Shown: positions 54,326-64,000 of the stretch, one piece after another | Layout: every line of letters begins with the position of its first letter | How positions within the stretch are numbered: position 1 is the first letter of the stretch | Assembly: GCF_025602895.1 (NCBI RefSeq) | Contig: NW_026516246.1 | Span: 186,001-250,000 of the forward strand | Reading direction: 5' to 3' | Source of the DNA: Polychytrium aggregatum | Lineage: Eukaryota; Chytridiomycota; Chytridiomycetes; Polychytriales | Length of the DNA stretch: 64,000 nt | Notes under the pieces: model-generated | What the model saw: only the letters and a program-made list of their open reading frames with translations | Told to the model about the DNA's origin: nothing | Databases searched by the model: none | Translations under genes and position numbers: made by a program

Positions 54326-56692
54326 ATGTCCGCCTCCGACGACCTCTTCTCGAAGCGCAAATCTGAAGCTCCCGGCACCGTGCATCTGCAGTCGCTCGAC
54401 AAAAAGTTCAGGCTGGATATGGATGCCCATGTCGAGGAGCTCGGCGAGCTGCGGGTCCTCGAGTTTTTCTCGGGCATCGGCGGGCTGCATTACGGCCTCG
54501 AGCTTGCTGCAGCTAGCCTCGGCCGAGCCCTCAAACTCGTCGCCAGCTTCGACATCAACGAGAACGCAAACAGCTGCTACGCTCATAACTTTGGGATCAA
54601 GCCCAGTGTGGTAGGACCTGCGGAGGATCTCCAGCGTCAGCCGGGAGAGATGTGGTGGTGGTAGATGAGAGACACAGCTGCCCGGGATGGTGCATGCTGG
54701 TCCAAATCGCGATGGCCCCTTCAGGCGGATGCATTTCATGGTCGTCATGTGTCGGATCGCCTTCGGCAAGCGCGACGAAATGATGGTATCGATTCAAACG
54801 CGCGAGCGGAATGCATATGCCTGTTGGATCGTGGCCGGCAGACAGCGTATCTCCGAGGGAGCGGCAGGCATGGATTGATTGGCAAGACGCAAAGGTGCTG
54901 GCCTGCATAGCGACTGCAAGATCACCGAGCTCCCGCCCTTGCTGAATCGTTATGCTCATTGCCCCTGCACACCGCCCTCTGGTCCGATGCCTGGACCTCG
55001 GCCAATGTCGCTGTGGCCCTCAAAGATCGGAATCGAGTTTCTCAACAAAGCCAAACTCGACTCGTTCAAGGCCAACTGCTGGCTGCTCTCGCCGCCCTGC
55101 CAACCCTACACGGCAGGTGAGGGCTGCATCTCGACAGAATGAATGCTCGATTCATGCTGCCCTGCGTGCTGTTGCATCATGCGAACTTGATTCCATGTGT
55201 TCCCCCGAGATGTTCGTCGTACCCACTTCATTGACGGTGACTCTCACTGGACAAGAAGCTTGGATCATCAGAAGATACTCCTAACACCGTTGTCTTGCCA
55301 TTGGTGCGCTTGGGGGGGGGCAATCGGATGACTCTTGACGGATCAACCCAGGTGGAAAGATGCTGGACGACGAGGACAACCGCGCTGCAGGTCTCATAAA
55401 CCTCATTGCCCAGCTCAAGGTCCTTGAGACGCCTCCACAGTATTTCTTCCTCGAAAACGTTCCCAACTTTGAGGTAGGCGCGTCTCGAGGCTTGGGTTAC
55501 ATTCTCAAGGGGACTCGTTGGATTTGACTGGATCGGCTGGATCTGAGGTACCTACAGAAGACATGGGCCCTCGTGGATTGAGGAGGTGCACTGAACCATC
55601 AATTTCTCGTTTCTGCAGGCGTCAAGGAGCCGAGAGCGCCTGGTCAACACCCTCGACGATCTGGGGTACAAAATCAGCGAGTTCCTGGTCTCCCCACTGC
55701 AGTTTGGCATGTCCAACGACCGTCGACGCTACTATCTGTGCGTAAGTACCATCCCACTTCCTCTTGTTGTTGGCATTCGCGCTGATCGGACGCTATCCCT
55801 TTGCTTCACGCACCGATATGAATATGGATCGCCGCCTCACACATACCCTGAATGGATTCCACATCTGGCTTCCCCCCCCCTCAAGGCATCTCGAACGGGC
55901 TCACATGCCAAAACTACTCGATACATTGACCAAGCCCAGATCCACACCCAGTGGCCGATTCCTGGGGTGTCGATGATCCAGAACTATCCCGAGCCACCGA
56001 TGCTCATGAGGTACCTCGAGGACCTGGCCGACCCAAGCCAGTACATGGTTCCTCCCGAGTACATTTTGAAGCGGAAGGGATTCCGATTTGGTAAGGATGT
56101 AGCGAGGGATCGCTCTTAGAGCGTGATATGCGGTGCAAGAAGTGTGAGCGCCAAAGTGCTCCGTTGCTTGAGACAGCGGTTCGAACGGATGGGGACCTGC
56201 GTCTCTGATATATAACTCGTTTCTCTCATCCACATCCACACTAACCGCCAACTCTCGAACTTGAGGACAGATATCGTCCAGCCCACCGATTCTCGCTGCT
56301 CGACCTTCACCAAGGCATACGGAACCCACCACGTTGTTGGATCAGGCTCCTTCCTGCAGACGCAAAACCTTGAGCAGACGTATGACCTCAACGACCCCGA
56401 GGCACTCCTGACGCTCGGGCTGCGCTTCTTCACTCCAACAGAGGTGGCTCGGCTCCACTTCTTCCCCGTCGACCGCCCAAACACCCTGCACGAGTACGAC
56501 GACCTGATCGAGGCTGCCGATTCGGTCGAGTCCCCCGTCGAGATCGAGAAGCACACGCTCGACTTTCCGAGAAAGCTTTCGATCCAGCAGCAGTGGAAGC
56601 TGCTTGGCAACTCGCTGAATGTCAAAGTCGTAGGAACACTCATGCGCGATGTGATGTTGAAGGGCAAGCAGGCTCAGAGCAAGCGGCAGTAG
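54326..56692 (+). CDS. DNMT2: DNMT2/TRDMT1 tRNA (cytosine-C5) methyltransferase
   Basis: Six exons (54326-54610, 55026-55116, 55352-55473, 55619-55741, 55886-56090, 56271-56692) join to 415 aa. Motif I is LRVLEFFSGIGGLHYGLE near residue 50. Motif IV is SPPCQPYT, with catalytic Cys near residue 120. Motif VI is FFLENVPNFE, motif VIII includes GMSNDRRRYYL, and the DNMT2-type DIVQPTDSRCSTFTKAYG block is near residue 280. Motif X is LLGNSLNVKVV. DNMT2 methylates C38 of tRNA-Asp and some other tRNAs. A long N-terminal extension of about 40 residues precedes motif I. The second intron acceptor (55025) is chosen by phase. The first intron (415 nt) is the longest. Confidence 0.93.
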
Positions 56693-56984
56693 CGATGACA
56701 GGACACTGGTAGCTGCTGAACCATTTGGCTCTGCGATGTTCATGTTCTAGAATGTTCGTGCTCTGAGGTGGCAGTGGCCTGGACAGCCGAGGTGCCACGA
56801 CGACAACAGCAACGATCGGCAGTGGAAGAATTTGCCTGGAGAAACACTGCACCCTCCTCTCGCCCCACACTCTCCGACATGGTGGGAGGGGGCTTATAGA
56901 GCACCCGCTTTGAAAAGGCACACACCCTGTTTTGAACCAGAGCAGTTGATTTTCTGGGAACTGAATACACCCACGCACTCATTG

Positions 56985-57090
56985 CAATCATGGCCAAGCA
57001 AGCATGTCCAAAGAGACCGAGGTGGTGATTGCCTTTGGGAATGCCTCCTGGAAACAGGGGAAGGGATATGCATCCAGGATATCGACTGAG
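56985..57090 (+). mobile_element. Fanzor/OrfB-like RuvC-II-region relic
   Basis: The plus strand encodes ETEVVIAFGNASWKQGKGYA and then S, identical over this stretch to the relic at 29.9-30.1 kb on the minus strand. At DNA level AGAGACCGAGGTGGTGATTG continues with only a few substitutions for about 65 nt, after which similarity stops. Confidence 0.6.
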
Positions 57091-58691
57091 TGTATTCAGG
57101 ACCATGCTCCCCAAACCATCGAAAACAAAGTGATTGCCAACCAGGACGGGAAACAATCCCATGGCTTGCCCACAATAACCTACGGTTCAGCAGGCTTCAG
57201 ACATATGAAACCAGAGAGTGTCCTGTTTCTTTCTGGATGGACTGTATCATAGGGTTGTTGCTGACATTTTTTTGTTATTGCTGTTGGGGCAACGGTGGGA
57301 AGGACATGTCCTTTTTGAAAGTATGCAAATATGACAATGGAAAAATAAAGAACAACCAATAGTGAAGTTAAAGAGGAAAAGTTTGGGAGGAGAGGAGGGG
57401 GGGATAAAAACAGTGCAAGCACGAAGTGGGAAATAACAAGCTTATTTGGAAATCGATAAGGGAATTATCGAGACCGATCATACCAAATGAAGCGAGAGAT
57501 AGGGTGGGGCGAGGATGAGAATCAAGGCGAGAAAGAAAAAGGCGGGGGGGATTAGCGGTGGAAAATGGGAATCGAGTCTGCTCGATGGGAGATATAGCAA
57601 AGCCGCTTGGAGATACAACGGAGGCGGATAAACAGATGCGGTGGGCAGCGTGTGCCCCTGGCTCAGAGCCAGCGGTCCTGAAATCAAAATAGAGCACATA
57701 CGACTCTTGTGGAGGGAGGAGATGCAAACGCGGACCCCGGATCATCGGCCAAGCACGAGGGAGATAGACAGAGAGAGAGAAATGTGGCGAGTGGCATCCA
57801 TCTTATGCTATCGAGAGGAGGGGTGCTGAGAGTACAGCAATCGAGTGGAGAACGGGATGGATAGGTTGAATAGATGGATGGATGGATACGTAGAGAGGGG
57901 CATGGGCAGGAGGAGGAACGAATTGCCACATGAACAGACATTGAATCCTCAGAGCAACGATTGCCAGCTGGCTCCACTCGAATAAGAAAATGGAACCCCC
58001 CCTTTCAAAGAATAGGATGTCGAAGGGGGTGGATGGGTTGCTAAAGCGGGAATGGTCTCAGTGCAGATATATGATTATCCAAAAACGAATAGAATGACCA
58101 GAGGACGGGGGGGGAGGAGGAGGAAAGCCGCAACCCCAGCCTGAAGGATCGAGGGAAGAATGGATAGCCGCACCACACTTGACAGGGCAAATGTCGAATG
58201 GTCAAAGTTGGGGCGGGAGCCACGAAGGCGGATTCGACGGGTGGCTGAGATTGCAGATCATGAATCATGGGATCGTGGGGGGGGGAGGAGGGTAATGGGC
58301 AAGAAGGCCAAAAACTATGGAAAGAAAGGGAGGGGACTATATGGCTGCTCGGGATCTGATGAGCCAGCGATGGAATAGAAAACAGATAGGGCTGAAGAAA
58401 GGGCACTTCATGACAAGAAACGGGGGAGGGTGAAGGAAAGCTGATCACGACAAAGGAAATGAGGGCGGGAGATACGCAATAAAAGAAAAAAGAGTATGGC
58501 AGCGACAGACGCGCGGTATAATCAATAGAGTCCAATATATAAAACGGTATGCGTATATATGGGTAGTGGGGGGGATGAGGGAAGGGGAAAAGGGCATCGC
58601 TTGTGCGAGCAAGGGGCAAGTCGATGCCCAAGTCGATGCGCAAATAGTATCGGAAACGGAAGGAAAAAGAGGGATAGAGATAGAGAGAAAT

Positions 58692-58737
<46 letters not shown>
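58692..58737 (+). repeat. (GA)n microsatellite
   Basis: An uninterrupted GA dinucleotide tract of more than 20 units. It creates Ser-Leu or Arg-Glu runs in all open frames across it. Confidence 0.95.
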
Positions 58738-58738
<1 letters not shown>

Positions 58739-58981
58739 AGGCAGCGATAATGATTTTGATCGAATAAAAGAATGTGCATGGTGATAGATGTCGGATGCGA
58801 ATGGTGGCGTTGGTGTGGTTGGGCAAGGTTGCTCTTCGATGCGGAGACGAGCAGAAAGGCTCATTCGACGTATAGCGCGGATCCAAGGAGCTCAGAGCTC
58901 CCCCGTGTCACTGCAATCGCCACGAAGTGCAGGTGCAGGGGGCGACAGGACGTCGTCGCTGTCGAGGCGCTGAGACGACGA

Positions 58982-61323
58982 TCATGACTTGCTGAGTCTG
59001 TTCTTGCGCTTGCGCTCGTTGAGGGTTGCGCCGCCGCTGCTGGCAATTCTGGACTCCCACTCCTCCTGGGTCGGGATCCAGCCGATAGAGACGAACCAGT
59101 CATAGACTTTGTTGGTCTTGTTGACGTCGATGTGGAACCAACCCTGGGCATCGCGCTTCTTGAAGGGTCCGATGGCCTTGACGGCGGCGAGCAGCGTCTG
59201 CTTGATGTGGAGATACTGCGCCGGATAGATGCGGAGCACCGAGCAAGAACGCAGTTCCTCCATCGTCAGGTCGTCGTAGTGCTCGCACGACGACGGGATC
59301 TTTAGCGGCGAGCCTAGAGGCGGAACGATGGATGGGAGACGGGTGTCAATCAGAAACGCAGCTGTGCGAGTGAGTGGGGGCAATGACACGGCTGTTTGAC
59401 GGGCTGCCATATCCGCCGTGCTGTCCCCATCTGTCCCCGGCTGTCACCACAACCGCGCTGCCCGGTGGCTTTCGGGCACCCGAAGCAAGGACATGCCCCC
59501 ATGCACAGGACGGCCCGCACACCCAGGTCCACCCGGCCCGTGCCGATCGTCTGGCGCGGGTCTGGCGGGTGCCGAGTGGTTTGCCGCCTGCGCCACGCGG
59601 AGCGTTGGTTGGTCGGCCAGCAAGGCATCCCAACAAGGCCATGGGGCCTGTGCGCGACCAGAGGACGGCGCGTGGTCGCCAATGGCGTGGCGGAAGGGTC
59701 ACGCCCCCCACCGGCAGCGGCGATTGGTCGCGGCGGCGGGGGCTGCGCAGCGGCTAGCCACAGCGGGTCGCGCGTGGGACATGCGGGGCGCTCATGCAGG
59801 GGGGGAACGCAGAAGCAGGGCAGGAGCAGGGCAGAAGCAGGGCAGGAGCAGGGCAGGAGCAGGGCAAGAAACCAAAGGCAGGAGCTGTGACATCCGAATC
59901 AGCACCACCCATACCCATACCCATACCAATGCCGGCAATTCGCCCCAGCTCGTCCAAGCCCCGGCCCAGGCTCACGATCGATTCAGTGCAGCCGCCAGAT
60001 TACGCTACCTTTCCAGACGATGGCCGAGGCGCCCTTGGTGTCGCTGTAATCGGACATGTTGACATTCAGCGCCTGGCCCTCGTGGTTGAAGAGCTTGGCC
60101 AAAAAGTCGGGCAGGGGCTTCTGGCCCTTCATGGTGCTGCCGCGCATCTTGGGGTTGATGATGGGGACGACGGGCGAGACGAAGCCTCGTTTGGAGGAGC
60201 AGGGCTGTGTCGAGGCCCCGGCGCCAGGCGATGATGGCGACGAGCTCGGGTCGGCATCGCCTTCGGTTCCAGAGCCTGCATCGTCTGCAGACAGGGTCGC
60301 AACCTGGTGCGTCACCGACAAAGGAGCCGCTGGGACATCGATATCCATTGAGGCTGGGTCGGAGGGCAACAGCGACAGCGATTCGGGGACCTCGCTCGGC
60401 ACCGCAGGGACGCCAGACAGAGAGGCTGCTGAGGCTGCGCTGTTGCGATGCAGATTGGGCACGGACTGGAATGAGCTGCTCTCGTCGCCCGAGGATGTAC
60501 TGCCGTGGCTGGCCCTTCGCGGCAAGACCAGGACATTCTCGAAGGAGTGGGTGATGGATTTGACGGATGGGGCGTGTGGGCGGACCGACCGGGGCTTGCA
60601 TGACTCGGCGAGAGCAGCCTTTGTGGACGAGCATTCGTGCTGGGGATGCATGAACTCAAAGGCCGGTCCGAGGATCGAGCGGTCGATGCCCTTTCGCCGC
60701 TTGACCGGCAGCAGCGAGGAGGGATCCATTAGATAGGTCGAGTAGAAATCGAGCCTGAAGGTGTCGGTGTTGCAAGCTTCGGAGTCATCAGGCCGGAGAG
60801 GACGCGCAATGGATCGCTGCGGATTGCGGTTTTTGCGGTCCTTCTGGGAGGGGACCGTCGCGAGCCCGGCGCATCTGGCCGTCGAGCTTGACTGAGAAGT
60901 GAACCGGCACGAGGCAATCCGGCCAGAGGCAGCCGGAGCAGGGGCCGACACAGGCACAAGCGGGGGGGACGGAGCCGGGCCCGTGGGGAAGGGCAGACCG
61001 GACGTCAGGGCATCGATGGATGTGGAATCGACGACGCTGCAGGGCACGACGAGCGGGCCGAGCGAGCAAGCAAAGGATGAGCATGCAGACGAGTCGGAAT
61101 CAAGGCTACCCGGCAGCGAGTCCAGGCTGCGAAGGGAGGCAACGGGGGATGGAGACGACTCTGACGAGTCGGGCTGGTCTACGGCAAGGGCCGAGCGGAG
61201 GTCGCGAGAGACGGAATCGCAGAGCGAGGTCGGGGTTGGCTGTTGATAGCAATCCATGACCGAGGACGGCGGCGGCGAAGGGCGGCGAGAGATGGGGGGC
61301 GAGGGATAGCCAAGAAGAGTCAT
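58982..61323 (-). CDS. SWIRM-domain protein (fungal Fun19/Laf-like)
   Basis: Two exons (61323-60009 and 59313-58982) join to 548 aa through a phase-1 intron of 695 nt that is unusually long here. The N-terminal 430 residues are low-complexity Ser/Pro-rich. They contain one basic patch (PVKRRKGIDRSILGPAFEFM). The junction creates IVWKGSPLKIPSSCEHYDDL. The SWIRM domain follows (LRIYPAQYLHIKQTLL, KKRDAQGWFHIDVNKTNKVY, then DWFVSIGWIP). SWIRM domains bind DNA or nucleosomes in chromatin complexes, so a nuclear role is inferred. The frame extends upstream to 61506 with another ATG, so the start is uncertain by 61 codons. Confidence 0.85.
59805..59870 (+). repeat. GCAGGAGCAGGGCAG-type tandem repeat in SWIRM intron
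   Basis: Five to six units of GCAGGGCAGGA or GCAGGGCAGAA lie in the 695-nt intron of the SWIRM gene. They are followed by a CCATACC repeat near 59910-59930. Confidence 0.8.
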
Positions 61324-63224
61324 GATGCTGTAGACTGGGCGCTGGGAATTGGAGGATGTTGCAATTGAGGATATTGGAATTGGAGGATGTTGGAATTGTG
61401 TTAGGACTGGGGGTTTGGGGGAGCAAACGAACAAGGGACTATGACTGGCGATGCAGTCGGTGTCGGAGGTGATCAGATGGAGCAATGGTGGGCCGGAAAT
61501 GCCCAAAGGGAAGGAAAGTGATCAACCACAGAGCAAAGGCGAGACCGAGTTGCAGGGGACGGCTGATGATGGCTCGAGAATTGCCAAAGCGGCTGAGGGG
61601 GGAGGGAAGGGCAAGTGACAGGCCAGCTCAGACGAGTGACAGGTCAAGTCCAAACGAATGGCGAGGTTGATCCAAACGAATGGTGGGCAATTCAGACAGG
61701 AAGGCGGTCAGTGGAACAAGAATGCCGCTTTTACCAACAGTAGGTTGCGGATCAAAGTGTGGGTGGATAAGCAAATCAGCGACCTGGACCAGGGTCAGAC
61801 AAGCAGAAGGACAAGGGACGCCAAAGGACAGGTTGGGAGAGTGATCGAATGGCGAATTGGGCCGGGTGTGGGAATGGCAGTGCGGACGAGTGGGATACTG
61901 GGCGTGGGAAGGAGAATTGAGAGACCAGAAGGAGGGAGGAATGGAGATGGGCACGGCGAGGACGGCAGGCCGGTGTGGGTCAAAGGAAGGAGGAGGGGCG
62001 GGAGGCGGAGGAGAGGGAGACGGATGCAAAGCACTGAAGGATTCAATAGGCCGATCCCCCCGAGGAGCAAGGGCGATGATCAGCGAGCAAGAAAGGGAGG
62101 CGAGTTGGACGGGGCGGGGCCGGGAAGGGTCGACGGCCTGGTTTAAAGCGCAAGCGAGGGTGCCTGGGGGGGGGAAGTGGTGTCTCTGTGGGCAGGTTTC
62201 ATGAGAAGAGGGGGCGACGGCGCTTTCCACAACTTCCAGGTCTCGTGTGGGGCGTCTGAAGAGACAGAGTGACCCATCGTCGGTCGCCCCGTTCGCGGGT
62301 GTTCCCCATGCGGGCCGGTACAGTCGCTGCTGGGACATTGCGGGCGCATAGCGGGCACAGTGCGGACGGCATTGCGGGTGCATTGCGGGTGCTGTGCTGT
62401 GTCCGCGGGCGGGCGGCAGCTGTGGAGCCGAACGGGGGCATGCGAGCAGACGGGTGCTTGGCGGGTGCTTGGCGGGTGTCCGTTGCTGGCGACGGCGGCG
62501 GGTGTCGACGGGGGGGGGATGCGAATGTGGATGAGGATGTCAATTGGAGTTGGTGTTGCCGTGGCCGTTGATGTTGATGTGGCTGCTATTAACATTAACG
62601 TTAATCGCGCGGGGTGTGGTCTTGCTATTGCGACAGCGCCGTTGAACGAGTCGGACGGCACGGCAAACTGCAGCACCGGCCCCAACGACCGTCCGGACAG
62701 ACGGTGCTGGCGGCGCTTTGATGTTGTGTTGGGTATCGCATCGGCAGGCGACGGCTCTGTCCTGGCCAAGTGCACTCCAAACCGACTCGACGACACCGAA
62801 TCGCATCAGCCAACACCGAATCACATTATCTAACAAATCACATCACACAACGCCAGACAACGCCAAATCACCTCACCGACATCACCTCCCATGACCCACC
62901 GCAGCCGGCTCCTGGGTTGCGTTTGTTGACGGTGCTCGGCGCTCTGGTCTCCATCACACCAAAACGCAATCACACCAAAACGCATCGCCTTGCTCTGCTG
63001 TGCGCTACTTTGCTGCCGACTGATCTTGCGCTCCCGTCGATCGCACTGTCTTGCCCTCGACACAACCCACACTGCTCTGGCCCACTCGCCCGGCCGTCCG
63101 AACCAGAGCCGCCAATGCAACCCAAACACAGTCTCCGCGGCTGCTGTCGAGGCTGAGCCGGACCCCTCCACCCACCCTGTCCGAGCGCTTCCGGCGAGCC
63201 AGAGAGCGCCGGGCCCATTGGCTT

Positions 63225-63315
63225 GTCCGTTGGTCTGTTCATTGGTCTGTTCATTGGTTTGTCCACTGGTCTGTTCAATGATCTGTTCATTGGCTCGCCC
63301 ATTGGTCTGCTCATT
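63225..63315 (+). repeat. 12-bp TTGGTCTGTTCA-type repeat
   Basis: About seven imperfect copies of TTGGTCTGTTCA or TTGGTTTGTCCA lie head-to-tail. On the minus strand they read as TNEQTNEQ-like peptide. Confidence 0.85.
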
Positions 63316-63464
63316 GGTTTGCCAGACGCCGCGGAGACGGTCAGCCGGACGAGCCCGCACCTCGACGCCGCTCGGGGCAGCCTCCGCCGGCCGCGCGGGT
63401 GGCGGCGTGGTGTTTGGAGTTGCTTGGTGGTGCGCTGGTGTCTGGGTGCATCGCTTTGGCGTTG

Positions 63465-63540
63465 GTGTCGTTGGTGTCGTTGGTGTCGTTGGTGTTGTTG
63501 GTGCTGTTGGTGTCGTTGGTGTCGTAGGTGTCGTTGGCAG
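63465..63540 (+). repeat. 9-bp GTTGGTGTC repeat
   Basis: Eight or more near-perfect copies of GTTGGTGTC, with a few GTTGGTGTT or GCTGTTGGT variants. On the minus strand the 9-nt period encodes a TTP/TPT run. Confidence 0.9.
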
Positions 63541-63847
63541 CAACCACTCGGCCGGATCGAGCTGGCTCGCAGCATCCGTCATCGGCATTCTCCGCCACGG
63601 CAGAAGGATATCGGACCAGCATGCGGGGCCGGAGCAGAAGCAAAGAAAAAAAACGTATGGGTCGGTGGGAGACGGACGGAGAGCGCATGGAGCGCCGGGA
63701 GACATGCCATCGGCTGGCAACCGACCATCGCCGCCAAGTGATCTTGTCGGGCCGGCGGGCAAGCTTAACGAAGCCAAACTGCCCACGAAAGTTCTGGGCT
63801 CATTGACGATCGACAGTCAGTCGGCTCTCTGCGGATGCAGATCGTTT

Positions 63848-63914
63848 GGATACCATCACAGTGACCGCATACCATCGCAGTGATCGCATACCATCGCAGT
63901 GATCGCATACCATC
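63848..63914 (+). repeat. 19-bp GATACCATCGCAGTGATCGC-type repeat
   Basis: Three full copies and one partial copy of CATACCATCGCAGTGATCG. The first copy carries A and C substitutions. Confidence 0.85.
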
Positions 63915-64000
63915 CTTCTCTCCCCCTTCCGCATCCCGGCCGGGGGGCGTGCGCTTCGGATCTCTCCACCGGCATGTGTCTGCTTCCTTGCTGACGACAT

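Larger units (their letters stand above)
56693..58981. other. 2.3-kb gene-poor, AT-richer region with element relic and (GA)n
   Basis: The left part (56800-57360) has lower GC than the surroundings and includes the FGNASW relic at 56985-57090. From about 57360 to 58980 the plus strand is purine-rich with many G-runs, probably the long 3' region of the SWIRM gene read in antisense. (GA)n lies at 58692-58737. No intact gene is found. Confidence 0.55.
61324..64000. other. 2.7-kb right-edge region without a recognised gene
   Basis: It contains the SWIRM promoter on the left and many overlapping GC-driven open frames. None has a family motif or convincing splice chain. Tandem repeats at 63225-63315, 63465-63540 and 63848-63914 dominate the right end. 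A minus-strand ORF at 62830-63786 is mostly translated repeat (Thr-Thr-Pro and Thr-Asn-Glu-Gln runs). Confidence 0.5.

Noticed and set aside
56165-56190. tRNA-like GGTTCGAAC word in a DNMT2 intron
   Set aside because: No flanking acceptor stem, D-arm or anticodon arm can be drawn. It is a chance T-loop-like string.
62830-63786. 318-codon minus-strand ORF with TTP and TNEQ runs
   Set aside because: The runs are direct translations of 9-bp and 12-bp tandem repeats. The rest has no domain.

Overview
The window looks like nuclear DNA of a filamentous or zoosporic fungus. It is GC-rich, with genes on both strands split by introns of about 70-480 nt that carry GT..AG ends and frequent CTNAC branch-like motifs. 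The gene set is fungal or opisthokont: UBA3, insulysin, CSC1/OSCA, an ABCC transporter, DNMT2, a SWIRM protein and a ZZ/EF-hand protein. An early-diverging lineage such as Chytridiomycota is my best guess, from family content and TIR/Fanzor-like content; it is not proven by the sequence. I rebuilt exons by hand from splice signals, family alignment and reading-phase closure. Every multi-exon model listed closes to an integral number of codons.

Layout. The left edge holds a reverse-transcriptase scrap. 281-5369 (+) is a SAM-TIR-NACHT-WD40 NOD-like receptor (NLR1). 5944-8590 (+) is UBA3. 8885-9393 (-) is a 5'-truncated secreted Cys-rich protein, cut by a 282-bp inverted-repeat element with a Fanzor/TnpB-like tail. 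9938-14832 (+) is insulysin. 15691-17574 (-) is an ABHD4/5-like hydrolase. 18282-21373 (-) is a CSC1/OSCA channel. 22606-24306 (+) is an RBR E3 ligase. 24845-26422 (+) is a multispan membrane protein. 27129-29641 (+) is a UPF0014 permease-like protein. 30347-36518 (-) is a second receptor, TIR-NACHT-WD40-Sel1 (NLR2). 37939-43429 (+) is an ABCC transporter. 44118-47015 (-) is a TM-ZZ-EF-hand protein. 47551-49779 (-) is a GH20-like protein with an altered active site. 52578-53534 (-) is a GGCT-like protein. 54326-56692 (+) is DNMT2. 58982-61323 (-) is a SWIRM protein. The last 2.7 kb holds only repeats and unconvincing ORFs.

The most notable content is the receptor pair. The two share a TIR-NACHT-WD40 core with introns at the same positions and phases, and two internal exons have identical lengths (244 and 269 nt). 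They differ at the ends: NLR1 has an N-terminal SAM domain, and NLR2 has a C-terminal array of Sel1 repeats joined through a 70-nt phase-0 intron. TIR is commonly an NAD-cleaving or signalling module and NACHT an oligomerising ATPase, so the pair looks like modular innate-immunity or heterokaryon-type receptors. Decayed pieces of a Fanzor/OrfB-like mobile family lie at 9.4, 18.0, 29.9-30.4, 43.7 and 57.0 kb. One piece supplies the stop codon of NLR2.

The remaining genes are mostly housekeeping (neddylation, peptide degradation, lipid hydrolysis, osmosensing, transport, tRNA methylation) and show no operon-like logic. Several are divergently arranged: CSC1/RBR, NLR2/ABCC and GGCT/DNMT2.
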